DNA of 64,000 bases from contig NZ_LT629710.1 of assembly GCF_900104535.1 (NCBI RefSeq), positions 4,189,501-4,253,500 of the forward strand. The letters are read 5' to 3'. The DNA is from Nakamurella panacisegetis. Lineage in GTDB: Bacteria > Actinomycetota > Actinomycetes > Mycobacteriales > Nakamurellaceae. The notes below the pieces were generated by a model, which worked only from the letters and a program-made list of their open reading frames with translations, was not told the DNA's origin and searched no databases. The translations under genes were made by a program, and so were the position numbers. This document shows, in pieces, positions 39,683 through 48,773 of the stretch (positions are counted from its first letter, which is position 1; the number at the start of each line of letters is the position of its first letter).

Positions 39683-40558
39683 GTGAGTGAAGCCTTCGGA
39701 ACACCGCCTGTCGGGTCCCTGCGCAGCCCGGTGATGATCGCCGCCTTCGAGGGGTGGAACGACGCCGGGGACGCGGCGACGTCGGCGGTCGAACAACTGG
39801 GCCTGGTCTGGGACGCGGCACCGCTCGCCGAATTGGACCCGGAGGGGTTCTACGACTTCCAGGTCAGCCGGCCCACTGTCAAGCTGATCGAGGGCGTGAC
39901 CCGGACCATCGAATGGCCGACCACCCGGCTCTCGGCGTGCCGACTGCCGGCCGCTGCGCAGGACGTCATCCTGGTCCACGGGATCGAACCGAACTTCCGG
40001 TGGAAGGCCTTCTGCCAGGAACTCCTGGACATCGCGCTGGCCCACGAGGTGAGCAGCGTCATCACGCTCGGCGCGCTGCTGGCCGACGTACCGCACACCC
40101 GCCCGGTGCAGGTCAGTGGCTCGGCCTACGACCAGCCGACGGCCGAGCGGCTCGGTCTGACCAGTTCCCGCTACGAGGGTCCGACCGGTATCTCCGGCGT
40201 GTTCCAGGACGCCTGTGTCCAGGTGGGGATCCCGGCGCTGTCGTTCTGGGCGTCGGTGCCGCACTACGTCTCACAGGCTCCGTCACCCAAGGCGACCCTG
40301 GCCCTGCTGCACCGGGTCGAGGAGGTCCTCGACATCGAGGTGCCACTGGGTGGCCTGCCCGAGCAGGCCGACGAGTGGGAGGTCGAGGTCAGCCAGATCG
40401 CCGCCGAGGACGAGGAGATCTCCGAGTACATCAAGGCGCTGGAGGAACGGGACGAGGCCGACGAGCCATTGAAACCGGCCTCGGGTGAGTCGATCGCGGC
40501 GGAGTTCGAGCGGTACCTCCGCCGCCGCGGTCCGAAGCCGGGCGATTCACGCCGGTAG
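39683..40558 (+). CDS. PAC2-family protein (proteasome-assembly-chaperone fold)
   Basis: The 291-aa protein has the PAC2 core: MIAAFEGWNDAGDAA near residue 15, VILVHGIEPNFRWKAF, TLGALLADVPHTRP and SFWASVPHYVSQAPSPKATLALL. In actinobacteria PAC2 genes lie near the mshC/proteasome region, as here, but their role is unproven. GTG starts at 39674 and 39683 are both in frame; I use the second. The last 60 residues are acidic. Confidence 0.88.
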   Translation: MSEAFGTPPVGSLRSPVMIAAFEGWNDAGDAATSAVEQLGLVWDAAPLAELDPEGFYDFQVSRPTVKLIEGVTRTIEWPTTRLSACRLPAAAQDVILVHGIEPNFRWKAFCQELLDIALAHEVSSVITLGALLADVPHTRPVQVSGSAYDQPTAERLGLTSSRYEGPTGISGVFQDACVQVGIPALSFWASVPHYVSQAPSPKATLALLHRVEEVLDIEVPLGGLPEQADEWEVEVSQIAAEDEEISEYIKALEERDEADEPLKPASGESIAAEFERYLRRRGPKPGDSRR

Positions 40559-40610
40559 GCCGCACCCGAACACCCGACGCCGGCCGCCACGTAGGCACAC
40601 ACCGGCTCCG

Positions 40611-40630
40611 GGAGGGTGTACACGCCCTCC
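40611..40630. repeat. 20-bp near-palindrome GGAGGGTGTACACGCCCTCC
   Basis: This 20-mer pairs with itself except for a G-T wobble and the central bases. It lies 50 bp after the PAC2 stop and 60 bp before the HdeD-like gene, so it may be a terminator or a regulator-binding site for the following gene. Confidence 0.45.
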
Positions 40631-40691
40631 GACGTGCGCCCTGGGACAATGACCACAAGTTGATCACTGGCCGTTCAGAAAGGGCGCGAAC

Positions 40692-41270
40692 ATGTCCAAC
40701 TCGCTCGGATCCGATCCCCTGGCGTCCCGCCCGCTCGGTGGTCGCCTTCTGGGACGTTCCTACAGCAGCAGCCACCTGCTGGTACTCGGCAGCCTCGACA
40801 TCGTGGCCGGTCTCATCGCGCTGGTGTGGCCGGGCATCACCGTGCTGGCCCTGGCGCTGATCTTCGGTCTCATGCTCCTGATGGCCGGCCTGGCGGCCAT
40901 CGCCGTCGGGTCGGCGGTACGTCGCTCCGGCGGCAGTCCGGCGTTCACCTGGGTCGTGGGCGCCATCGCCGTCATCGCCGGCCTGATCTGCATCTTCCAT
41001 CCCGGGGCGGGCGTCTGGGCGATCATCCTCGGCTGCTCTCTGTGGTTCGTCATGACCGGTGTCGCGGACCTGTTCGTGGCCGCGGCTTCACCGGCGAACC
41101 GGCTCTGGTTCGGGACCTTGGGGGTCCTGTCGATCGTGGCCGCCGTGGTCCTGCTCGTTTCCCCGGCGGCGGCCATCGTCACCGTGGCGCTGATCGCCGG
41201 TATCGGCTTCCTGGTCCGAGGCGTGGGCGAGCTGATGCTCGGCTGGCGGATGCGCCGTCCGACGCGCTGA
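40692..41270 (+). CDS. HdeD/DUF308-family membrane protein
   Basis: The 192-aa protein has six hydrophobic helices in three hairpins, with LGSLDIVAGLIALVWPGITVLAL in the first pair, the mark of DUF308/HdeD. E. coli HdeD is linked to acid resistance; the actinobacterial members are uncharacterised. The N-terminal 27 residues and the C-terminal WRMRRPTR are cytoplasmic. It sits between PAC2 and the sigma factor; co-regulation with either is possible. Confidence 0.82.
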   Translation: MSNSLGSDPLASRPLGGRLLGRSYSSSHLLVLGSLDIVAGLIALVWPGITVLALALIFGLMLLMAGLAAIAVGSAVRRSGGSPAFTWVVGAIAVIAGLICIFHPGAGVWAIILGCSLWFVMTGVADLFVAAASPANRLWFGTLGVLSIVAAVVLLVSPAAAIVTVALIAGIGFLVRGVGELMLGWRMRRPTR

Positions 41271-41401
41271 CGTCCACCCGTTCGGGGCCGTTTGCGCGTG
41301 GCCGCCGAGGGGCACTTCCCGGACACGCCTGTTGTCCGAGGTTCCCACGTGGGTTCTCGCTGCGATGACGGCGTGCCGAGCCCCGGACATGGAGTGCACC
41401 T

Positions 41402-42016
41402 TTGAGACAGGACGGCCAGGTGGTCTCCCCGGGGGGCGACACCCAACATGACGCGGTCCCCGATCGCGTCGACCAGTCCGCCGAGACCCTCCTGTTGCGG
41501 GTGGCGACCGGTGACCGCGCCGCGTTCTCCGTCCTGTACGGGTACTTCGCGGCTCGGGTGTTCGGCCTGGCCAACCGGATCCTGCGGGATCCCAGCCACG
41601 CCGAGGAGGTGGCTCAGGAGATCTTCCTGGAGATCTGGCAGCGGGCGCCCCGGTTCGACCGGAGTCGCGGGACGGCCGCGTCCTGGATCATGACGATCAC
41701 CCACGGGCGTTCGGTGGATCGCGTGCGGCACGCGCAGGCGTCACGGGCGCGCGACCTGCGCACGACGATCGCGAACTTCGACCGCGACGTCGACTCGGTG
41801 GCCGACTCCGTCATCCAAGAGGCGGAGGCGGCGGAGGTCCGCGAATGTCTCGACACACTGACTCCGCTGCAGCGTGAGTCGATCACGCTGGCCTACTTCG
41901 GCGGTCACACGCAACGCGAGGTGGGTGAGCTGCTCGGCGCCGCCCTGCCGACGATCAAGACCAGAATGCGCGACGGTTTGATCCGCATGCGTGACTGCCT
42001 GAGCGTGCCGGCCTGA
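41402..42016 (+). CDS. ECF-type RNA polymerase sigma factor (SigK/ECF19-like)
   Basis: The 204-aa protein has sigma region 2 (DRAAFSVLYGYFAARVFGLANRILRD and AEEVAQEIFLEIWQ) and region 4 with the helix-turn-helix TQREVGELLGAALPTIKTRMRDGL. The region-4 end resembles SigK/SigL-group ECF factors of actinobacteria, which normally work with a membrane anti-sigma factor. No anti-sigma gene is seen downstream, so control may be elsewhere. I use the TTG at 41402, with GGAG 9 nt upstream; a GTG at 41420 is an alternative. Confidence 0.88.
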   Translation: MRQDGQVVSPGGDTQHDAVPDRVDQSAETLLLRVATGDRAAFSVLYGYFAARVFGLANRILRDPSHAEEVAQEIFLEIWQRAPRFDRSRGTAASWIMTITHGRSVDRVRHAQASRARDLRTTIANFDRDVDSVADSVIQEAEAAEVRECLDTLTPLQRESITLAYFGGHTQREVGELLGAALPTIKTRMRDGLIRMRDCLSVPA

Positions 42017-42146
42017 CCGGCGGGATGGTTCGAATCCGGTCCGGCTCGGCTTTCGCGTGAATTCGCGCGGAATGCGTATCTGGGCGTGTGCGGAGTCGTC
42101 CTTCCTGATGTACGGCGATCGCCGTCTGTGAGGAGGGGTCGACGCC

Positions 42147-42242
42147 ATGAGGACTGGCAGACACCGGGATCCGCGTCATCGGGGCGACGTGCCGGTCCTG
42201 CGGGTCCACCGATCAGCATCAGGAATCGGGGGTGCAGGTTGA
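42147..42242 (+). CDS. Possible 31-aa peptide ORF coupled to the next gene
   Basis: An ATG at 42147 has the strong site AGGAGGGG 8 nt upstream, better than most genes here. It opens a 31-codon frame rich in Arg and His (MRTGRHRDPRHRGD...) whose TGA at 42240-42242 overlaps the TTG start of the next gene. It may be a leader peptide that couples translation, or a small precursor peptide. It has no recognisable homologue. Confidence 0.4.
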   Translation: MRTGRHRDPRHRGDVPVLRVHRSASGIGGAG

Positions 42243-43552
42243 CATCGGTCCGCGACCGTTCCCGCACGGATTCCCCTGCCTCCCGCCGGCCCGCACAGCG
42301 GAGCCGGGCCGACCTGGCCGCCCGCGTGGTTCTGGCCCATTCGTTCGCCTCGCATGCGCTCGAGGTGTCCTCGTCCGGGCACCAGATCTGGGCCGTCGAC
42401 GACGGCGGACGGGTACCTCCGCCGTCGGCTGCGTCGGTGCAGGCGGACGCGGCGATGCTGTTGCGGGGCAGCGCGATCGCGGCCGCCGCCCACCCGTTGA
42501 TCGGCGAGGCGTCCCGGCGGCTGACCGCCCAACTGGTCGATGCCCAGGACGAGTCCCTGCTGACCGCCTTGTGTCTGGACCCGGGTCGCGCGCTCGACCA
42601 CGCCGTCGTGCACATCCAGCTCCGCGCCGCCGGGCACGCGGACCCCATCCGGGATCGCCTGCTGCTCGACGCGTTGGCCGAGGGCCTGGACGGCCCGGAG
42701 CGACTGCCGCATCGCACGCTGGAACTGCAGTGGTTGCGAGATGTCATGCGCGGCAACCAATCAGCCCTTGACCTGAGCCGCGAAGTACTGGCGCGCAGCA
42801 CCTTCGGCCGCCCGCTGGACGTCCTCAACGCGCAGGCCGACGACCTCGCCGCCTTCAGTCACGTCGTCCTGTACCTGTCGGACCTCGGGCGGCGTCACGG
42901 CGTGCTGCCCCGGTCGTCACGCGACATCGCGCGGGACGCCGATGCCGGACTGGCGGTCGCCATGGATCAGGGCCGGGACGACCTGGCGGCCGAACTCCTG
43001 TGGACGTGGCCCATGCTCGGCATTCCGTGGAGCGCGACCGCCGTGTTCTGTTTCAACCTGCTCGCCCAGAAACAGGATCGTCTGGGCTTCCTGCCCGGCC
43101 CGGACTACTCGGCCGCGGCCCACCAGGCCCTCCCGTCGGATGAACAGCTCGACTACATGGTCAGCACCAGCTATCACCCGACCCTGGCCCTCGGCCTGGC
43201 CTGCGCGGCCGCGCTGGCTGATGACCGCGCGCCGGCGTCGGCCGTCCCGGGGCGCCGCGCCTCAGGCGGGGTGGTGCCCGAGTTGGTCCAGCTGCTCCCG
43301 CCCAGGGACGCGGAGTGGGAGGCGGCATTCCGCGCCATCGACCGGCCCCGCCAGGAGGCCCTCGCGCCGTTCGTTCTGGCCGCCGGACTCCGGCGGGCTC
43401 GGGAGCGCACCGATCTGGTCGTGCTGCGCGACCTGCTGGAGGCCGCATTGCGCCTGGACGAGACGCAGACTCCGGCGGTGGCCCAGGCGGCCGGTCTGCT
43501 GCGCCGGGTGGGCCTGTTGGCCGGGAGCACGGAGTTCACCCGCGCCGGGTGA
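42239..43552 (+). CDS. DUF6895-like protein of unknown function
   Basis: The 437-aa alpha-helical protein has no known enzyme motif. The segment AAFSHVVLYLSDLGRRHGVLP near residue 210, followed by DLAAELLWTWPML and LAQKQDRLGFLPGPDY, resembles the pattern I know from DUF6895 of actinomycetes, which has no assigned function. The preceding 31-aa frame ends by overlapping this start (TTG at 42239); another in-frame open region reaches 42086 but lacks a ribosome site. It follows the sigma factor in the same direction and converges on mshC. Confidence 0.6.
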   Translation: MTSVRDRSRTDSPASRRPAQRSRADLAARVVLAHSFASHALEVSSSGHQIWAVDDGGRVPPPSAASVQADAAMLLRGSAIAAAAHPLIGEASRRLTAQLVDAQDESLLTALCLDPGRALDHAVVHIQLRAAGHADPIRDRLLLDALAEGLDGPERLPHRTLELQWLRDVMRGNQSALDLSREVLARSTFGRPLDVLNAQADDLAAFSHVVLYLSDLGRRHGVLPRSSRDIARDADAGLAVAMDQGRDDLAAELLWTWPMLGIPWSATAVFCFNLLAQKQDRLGFLPGPDYSAAAHQALPSDEQLDYMVSTSYHPTLALGLACAAALADDRAPASAVPGRRASGGVVPELVQLLPPRDAEWEAAFRAIDRPRQEALAPFVLAAGLRRARERTDLVVLRDLLEAALRLDETQTPAVAQAAGLLRRVGLLAGSTEFTRAG

Positions 43553-43562
43553 TCCCCGCCCG

Positions 43563-44813
43563 CTAGACCAGGTCCACGCCCAGGAGGGCGTCGACCGCGG
43601 TGGCCACCAGTGCGCCGTCCAGAGAGCCGTCCGCGGCCCAGACGTCGAGGGCGGCCAAGGCGGCCGGGGTGTCGAGATCGTCGGCCAGCGCGGCCCGCAG
43701 GTCGGCCACGACGGTCGTGGCGGGAGCGCCGACGCGAACCGCCGCCGACGACCACGCCGCGAGACGCTCGGTGGCGGTGGTCAGCAGACCGTCGTCCCAG
43801 AAGCGGTCCTGCCGGTAGTGGCCGGCGAACAACGCCAGCCGGATGGCCCGCGGGTCGACGCCGTCGGCGCGCAGTTTCGACACGAAGACCAGGTTGCCCC
43901 TTGACTTCGACATCTTCTCGCCGTCGAGTCCGATCATTCCGGCGTGGGTGTAGTGCTGGGCGAACCGGTCGACACCGGCCAGCACCTCCGCGTGGGCGGC
44001 CGAACATTCGTGGTGCGGGAAGATCAGGTCGCTGCCGCCGCCCTGCACATCGATCGTCGCGCCGTGCGTGAGCACGCCGAGCCGGTTGCCGGCGATGGCG
44101 GCGCACTCGATGTGCCAGCCGGCCCGTCCGGCTCCCAGCGGCGACTCCCATGACGGCTCCCCGGGCCGGGCCATCCGCCACAGCAGCGGGTCGAGCTCGT
44201 GCTTCTTGCCGGCCCGGCCCGGGTCTCCCCCACGCTCGGCGAAGAACCGATTCATCGTCGTCTCGTCGTAGCGGGACTCGTACCCGAACCGGCCCGAGGC
44301 CTCGATGTCGAAGTAGACGTCCGGGAACTCGTCGTCGGCCACCCGGTAGGCCGCACCGGAGTCCAGCAGGGCGGCCACCGCGGCCGAGACCTCGTCCATC
44401 GCCTCGACCGCACCGATGTAGTCCGTCGGTGGCAGCACGCGCAGCGCCGTCATGTCCTGCCGGAACAACTCGATCTGCTCGGCCGCCAAGTCCTCCCAGT
44501 CGATCCCGTCGCGCTCCGCCCGTTCCAGCAGCGGGTCGTCGATGTCGGTGATGTTCTGCACGTAGTGCACCCGATGGCCGGCGTCGAGCCACATCCGTTG
44601 CACCAGATCAAAGGTGAGGTAGGTGGCCGCGTGGCCGAGGTGCGTCGAGTCGTAGGGCGTGATGCCGCACACGTAGATCGTGGCCACCGGGCCGGGGCGG
44701 GTGGCCCGGACGGTTCCGGTCGACGAGTCGTACAGACTCAGGATGTCGCCGGAAGCCGCACCTCCGGTCGCGCGTGGAAGGGACGGAACGGGAGGAGTCG
44801 GCCAGGAACGCAC
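43563..44813 (-). CDS. mshC: Mycothiol ligase MshC (cysteine:GlcN-inositol ligase)
   Basis: MshC joins cysteine to GlcN-inositol in the synthesis of mycothiol, the main actinobacterial thiol. The 416-aa protein is cysteinyl-tRNA-synthetase-like: the HIGH-type motif THLGHA near residue 58, KMSKS near 302, a zinc site with the Cys in IYVCGIT plus [10 protein letters not shown] and [10 protein letters not shown], but no tRNA-binding domain. That short length separates it from CysS. Start is GTG at 44813. Downstream of the metzincin gene by 9 bp. Confidence 0.95.
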   Translation of the reverse strand: MRSWPTPPVPSLPRATGGAASGDILSLYDSSTGTVRATRPGPVATIYVCGITPYDSTHLGHAATYLTFDLVQRMWLDAGHRVHYVQNITDIDDPLLERAERDGIDWEDLAAEQIELFRQDMTALRVLPPTDYIGAVEAMDEVSAAVAALLDSGAAYRVADDEFPDVYFDIEASGRFGYESRYDETTMNRFFAERGGDPGRAGKKHELDPLLWRMARPGEPSWESPLGAGRAGWHIECAAIAGNRLGVLTHGATIDVQGGGSDLIFPHHECSAAHAEVLAGVDRFAQHYTHAGMIGLDGEKMSKSRGNLVFVSKLRADGVDPRAIRLALFAGHYRQDRFWDDGLLTTATERLAAWSSAAVRVGAPATTVVADLRAALADDLDTPAALAALDVWAADGSLDGALVATAVDALLGVDLV

Positions 44814-44822
44814 CCGCTCACA

Positions 44823-45599
44823 CTATCCAAGGTCGGAGGCCGGACCGGACCGTCCCGGTTCGCGTCCGCCCGGCAGCACGTGACGGTTGGCCTGGACCAC
44901 GCCTCGCTGCCATCGGCTCAGGGCCGTTCCCCGGACCCGGTGCGGCGGGGACGACTCGGGGAACATCAGATTCGTCCGGTCGCGATGGTGCGGCAGGTTC
45001 AGGGCGTGGCCGAGTTCGTGGGCGAGGACGGTCTCGTCGTAGCTGTTCTCGCTGGCGGCGTTGTACAACGAGGCCTGGGTGATCACCCAGTCGGCCGAGA
45101 TGCCCAGCGAACACCCGGTGGTGTGCCCGGCGATCTCCCGGACCACGATCACCGTGATCGGCGCGCCGACGAACGCCGGGTCCGCCGGTCCGTCGCGATC
45201 CCGCAGATGACGGCGATAGAACTCGGTGCGGCCCAGGATGTCATCGACCACCAGCCCCCGGTTGGCCCGCGGGTCCAGCGCCGCCGCCGGAGGGACCTCG
45301 GCGATGGTACGAATCCCGGTGACGCGGACCCGCACGCCGGTCCCGGCGCGAAGGATCCGGTCGGCCGCGGTCAGGGCCGGGGTGATCTGCTCGGGTGTGC
45401 TCAGCGCGGTTCCGGCCTCGTCGGTCAGGATCAACACCTGAACGCGCAGCACACCGACCCCGCGGTCCCGGCCGGTGACGGTGTCGACCGCGACCTCACC
45501 GGCCCGCGCGGCGGCGCTGGCCAGATCCATCGTCATGCCGGCGGCGGTTCGGGCGAAGGTGCGGCCGAAGCCGGCGATCGGGTCGGTGAACCGGCTCAC
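44823..45599 (-). CDS. Metzincin-type zinc metalloprotease, cytosolic
   Basis: The 258-aa protein has the zinc motif HELGHALNLPHH from residue 194, the extended HExxHxxGxxH form, followed by a Met-turn NLMF. This places it in the metzincin group. No signal peptide is apparent, so it may be cytosolic or exported by other means. It sits between the SCO1664-type gene and mshC, 9 bp before mshC, within a conserved actinobacterial block. Substrate unknown. Confidence 0.8.
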   Translation of the reverse strand: MSRFTDPIAGFGRTFARTAAGMTMDLASAAARAGEVAVDTVTGRDRGVGVLRVQVLILTDEAGTALSTPEQITPALTAADRILRAGTGVRVRVTGIRTIAEVPPAAALDPRANRGLVVDDILGRTEFYRRHLRDRDGPADPAFVGAPITVIVVREIAGHTTGCSLGISADWVITQASLYNAASENSYDETVLAHELGHALNLPHHRDRTNLMFPESSPPHRVRGTALSRWQRGVVQANRHVLPGGREPGRSGPASDLG

Positions 45600-45615
45600 C
45601 GTCCGGTCCGGGCGG

Positions 45616-46464
45616 TCACAGCGGCGGCCATGGGATCGGGGTCCGCCCGCGGGGCGGCATCGGATAGATCGGGTACATCTCGAGCAGGTCGATCCGCTTC
45701 GCCAGTGCGTCCACCTCGCCGATGGTCATGTAGTCGTGCATCTCGGTACGCAGGTCAGCGGACATGCCCTTGGCCAACCGGTGCACCCCCTCCAGAACCG
45801 CGTCCGGCAGCGGGGTCCCGGCCCAGCCCCACAGGATGGTGCGCAACTTGTCGTCGACGTGGAAGCACAGTCCGTGGTCCACTCCGAGGACCCGGCCGTC
45901 GCCGGTCAGAAGAATGTGCGATCCCTTGCGGTCCGCGTTGTTCACCACCACGTCGAACCCGGCCAGTACCTTCAGCTTCGGGTCGTCGGCGTGGACGACG
46001 GCGATGTCCGAGCCGCTGACGTCCACCGCCCGCAGCACCGGCAGCCACCCGCTCGGCACGTCGTCCTCCGGAACCAGGTCGACCAGTTCCGCCCCGTCCT
46101 CGGGCTGATCGATCCAACGTTGCACCATGCCGGCCCCGTAGGGCCCCGACCGCATGATGGTGAGCGGGACGCAGTCCCATCCGGCGTACTCGGCGATGCG
46201 GCGGGCCGCGACCTCGCGGTGGGCCAGCGTCCCGTCCGGGAAGTCCCACAGCGGCCGCTCGCCGCGGATCGGCTTGTAGACGCACTCCAGTTCCACCCCG
46301 TCGAGGGTGCAGCTGGCCAGCAGGGTCAGGTTCGACGCGTCAGTGAGGCGTCCGGTGATGTCGATGGTGCCCCGGGTGAGCACGTCGCGGACCTGTTCGT
46401 CCTCCAGGACCCCGACGTCCGGTGGTGCTGCGTCACCGGGCGGGGTGGGCTCAGCCGTTGGCAC
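45616..46464 (-). CDS. SCO1664-family protein (phosphatidylinositol-kinase-like fold)
   Basis: The 282-aa protein has the kinase-like fold signature CVYKPIRGERPLWDFPDGTLAHREVAA, FDVVVNNADRKGSHI (the catalytic/metal loop) and VDHGLCFH. It belongs to a family common in actinobacteria near DUF3090 and MSMEG_4193 genes. Its function is not established. Start is GTG at 46464, overlapping the DUF3090 stop by 14 bp, so the two are likely coupled. Confidence 0.85.
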   Translation of the reverse strand: MPTAEPTPPGDAAPPDVGVLEDEQVRDVLTRGTIDITGRLTDASNLTLLASCTLDGVELECVYKPIRGERPLWDFPDGTLAHREVAARRIAEYAGWDCVPLTIMRSGPYGAGMVQRWIDQPEDGAELVDLVPEDDVPSGWLPVLRAVDVSGSDIAVVHADDPKLKVLAGFDVVVNNADRKGSHILLTGDGRVLGVDHGLCFHVDDKLRTILWGWAGTPLPDAVLEGVHRLAKGMSADLRTEMHDYMTIGEVDALAKRIDLLEMYPIYPMPPRGRTPIPWPPL

Positions 46465-47026
46465 CGCGGTGGTAGCCGTTCAGCCGTGGGCAGACGTGCC
46501 CTTCGGGATCGAGCGGGTTGGCGCACAGGGGGCACGGCGGGCGTCCGGCCGACACCACCAGTTCGGCCCGGCGGGCGAAGTCGCTGGCCTCGGCCAGGGT
46601 GAGGAAGACCCGCAGTGCGTCGGGCCCGTCCTCGCGGTCCTCGAGAACGATGTCCTCGCCGACCTCCTCGTCGGTCAACGCCAGCAGCTCGACGATGACC
46701 TGCGATTCCTCGCCGTCCCAGGCCAGCCCCATGGTGCCGACCCGGAATTCCGCGTCGACCGGAGTGGCCAGGGTCAGGCCGGGATCGCCGACGTGCCCCG
46801 GCGGGAAGCCGGCCTCGGGGGTGGCCACATCGAAGCGCCTGGCCACCTCGGTGATCAACGAGCCGAGACGATCGGCGAGCACGGCGACCTGCTGCTTTTC
46901 ACAGGCGACGGAGAGCACTCGGCGCCCGTCGGCGACCTGGAGGAAGAATTCGCGTTCGCCTGGCTGCCCGATGGTTCCGGCGAGGAAGCGATCGGGTGAG
47001 CGGAAGACGTGGACCTGTCGTGTCAT
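46451..47026 (-). CDS. DUF3090-family protein with C-terminal zinc ribbon
   Basis: The 191-aa protein opens VHVFRSPDRFLAGTIGQPGEREFFLQ and has EKQQVAVLADRL, DFARRAELVVSAGRP and a C-terminal CPLCxxPLDPxGHVCPR zinc-ribbon motif, all hallmarks of DUF3090. Co-occurrence with SCO1664 and MSMEG_4193 is typical. Function unknown. Confidence 0.93.
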   Translation of the reverse strand: MTRQVHVFRSPDRFLAGTIGQPGEREFFLQVADGRRVLSVACEKQQVAVLADRLGSLITEVARRFDVATPEAGFPPGHVGDPGLTLATPVDAEFRVGTMGLAWDGEESQVIVELLALTDEEVGEDIVLEDREDGPDALRVFLTLAEASDFARRAELVVSAGRPPCPLCANPLDPEGHVCPRLNGYHRGANG

Positions 47027-47108
47027 GGCACATCCGAGCTTATGCCAACCGCTCTCCGGCGGTGGGACGTCGTATCCGTCACACCGGGACCCCGAAGACG
47101 GCCGCGCT

Positions 47109-47843
47109 TCACCCGGCCACTCCGCCCGGAATCGCGTCCGAACTGCTGTTGTCGTCGAAATGATGCCGGCCGCCGGACCCGTTCACCGCGCCGCCTGCAG
47201 CGGCCGGGACGCCTTCCGGTTTCGGCGCAGGGCGTAACGAACCGAGCTCCCCGGAGTCGTTCACCCGCTCGACGAACGGCCGCAATGGGGTGTACCGCAC
47301 CACCGACAAGGACGCCGGCGCCACCACGATCCGTTGGAATCCGTCGAGGTGCAGGCCGAGGGCGTCGGCCAGCACGGCCTTGATCACGTCGCCGTGCGAG
47401 CAGACCAGGATGACGGCGTCCGGGCCCAGTTCCGCGACCAGTTCACGGATCGCGGCGACGGCTCTCACGCCGACGGCGGCCAGACCCTCGCCGCCGGGGA
47501 AGACCGCGGCCGACGGGTGGGTCTGGACCGTGCGCCAGAGCTCCTCGCCGGACAGATCGCCCAGGGTCCGGCCCGTCCAGTCCCCGTAGTCGACCTCCGC
47601 CAGCCTCGCTTCGATCCGCACCTCCAACCCGGTGAGGGCCGCGAGCGGCTCCAGGGTCTGTCGGCATCGGTCCATCGGCGAGCTGACCAGCGCGTCAAGG
47701 GTGAGACCACGCAGCCGCTCGGCGACGGCCGCCGCCTGCTCACGCCCGACGTCGTCGAGCAGTACTCCTGGGGTGCGGCCGGCCAGCACTCCGGCCACGT
47801 TGGCCGTGGACCGGCCGTGCCGGAGCAGGATGACGGTGCTCAT
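47109..47843 (-). CDS. Histidine phosphatase of the MSMEG_4193 family
   Basis: The 244-aa protein shows the RHG catalytic motif LLRHGRSTANVAGVLAGRTPG and a second conserved His in VSSPMDRCRQT and VCSHGDVIKAVLAD. These are branch-1 histidine phosphatase features. It stands between uppP and DUF3090, 82 bp from the latter. The family is conserved in mycobacteria, with unassigned substrate. Confidence 0.9.
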   Translation of the reverse strand: MSTVILLRHGRSTANVAGVLAGRTPGVLLDDVGREQAAAVAERLRGLTLDALVSSPMDRCRQTLEPLAALTGLEVRIEARLAEVDYGDWTGRTLGDLSGEELWRTVQTHPSAAVFPGGEGLAAVGVRAVAAIRELVAELGPDAVILVCSHGDVIKAVLADALGLHLDGFQRIVVAPASLSVVRYTPLRPFVERVNDSGELGSLRPAPKPEGVPAAAGGAVNGSGGRHHFDDNSSSDAIPGGVAG

Positions 47844-47918
47844 CGGAGCGCTCCGGCCATGGTCGCGGCGCTGACGCCGGGCCCTGCACTGATGTCCAAG
47901 ATCATCCGGTCTCCCTGC

Positions 47919-48773
47919 TCACTTCAGGCCACCGGCGAACAGCACGATGATCAGCGCGACGCCGACCACCCATCGATACCAGACGAAGTTCGCGATGCTG
48001 TGACCGGAGACGAACTTCAGCAGCCAGGCCACCGACACGTAGGCGACGGCGAAGGCCACGACGGTGGCCAGCAGGGTGGGTGCCAGACCCACGTGCACCG
48101 GGTGCGGGTGGTCGGCCGTCGCGACCTGCGTCTTGAGCGCGGACGGAAGCTCGAAGGCACCCGCCCCGATGAGCGCCGGGATGCCGAGCAGGAACGACAG
48201 GCGGGTCGCGGCCACGCGGTCGAGGCCACGGATCAGACCGATCGAGATGGTGGCACCGGACCGGGAGACACCCGGGATCAGGGCCAGGCACTGCCCGAAG
48301 CCGATCAGCAGCACGTCGACCAGGTTGAGCTGGGCCTCCGGGCGGTCCTGCTTGGCCACCGCCTCGGCGTACAGCATGACGATGCCCCACAGGATCAGGG
48401 CGAAGGCGATGATCCAGATGCTCCGCAACTGGTCGGAGATGAAGTGCCGCAATGCGAATCCGACCAGCGCGATCGGCAGCGACCCGATGACGACCAGCCA
48501 GGCCATCCGATAGTCCGGCTCCTGGCGGTGCGCCTTGTTGAACAGGCCGCGGATCCAGGCCACGAACAACCGGGCGATGTCGGACCAGAAGTAGATGATC
48601 ACGGCGATGATCGCGCCGACCTGGATCACGGCCGTGAACGCGGTGATACCAGGGTCCTGGATGTCGTAGCCGAGCATCTTGGACACCACGGTGAGGTGGG
48701 CCGTGGAGGAGATGGGCAGGAATTCGGTCAGGCCCTCGACGATGCCGAGGATGATCGCGGCGATCAGGGTCAC
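47919..48773 (-). CDS. uppP: Undecaprenyl-diphosphatase UppP/BacA
   Basis: UppP recycles the lipid carrier of cell-wall synthesis by removing a phosphate from undecaprenyl diphosphate; it also gives bacitracin tolerance. The 284-aa membrane protein has EGLTEFLPISSTAHL near residue 12 and PGVSRSGATISIGL near 164, the two catalytic motifs, and about eight membrane segments. Its start overlaps the stop of the luciferase-like gene by 4 bp. Confidence 0.95.
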   Translation of the reverse strand: MTLIAAIILGIVEGLTEFLPISSTAHLTVVSKMLGYDIQDPGITAFTAVIQVGAIIAVIIYFWSDIARLFVAWIRGLFNKAHRQEPDYRMAWLVVIGSLPIALVGFALRHFISDQLRSIWIIAFALILWGIVMLYAEAVAKQDRPEAQLNLVDVLLIGFGQCLALIPGVSRSGATISIGLIRGLDRVAATRLSFLLGIPALIGAGAFELPSALKTQVATADHPHPVHVGLAPTLLATVVAFAVAYVSVAWLLKFVSGHSIANFVWYRWVVGVALIIVLFAGGLK

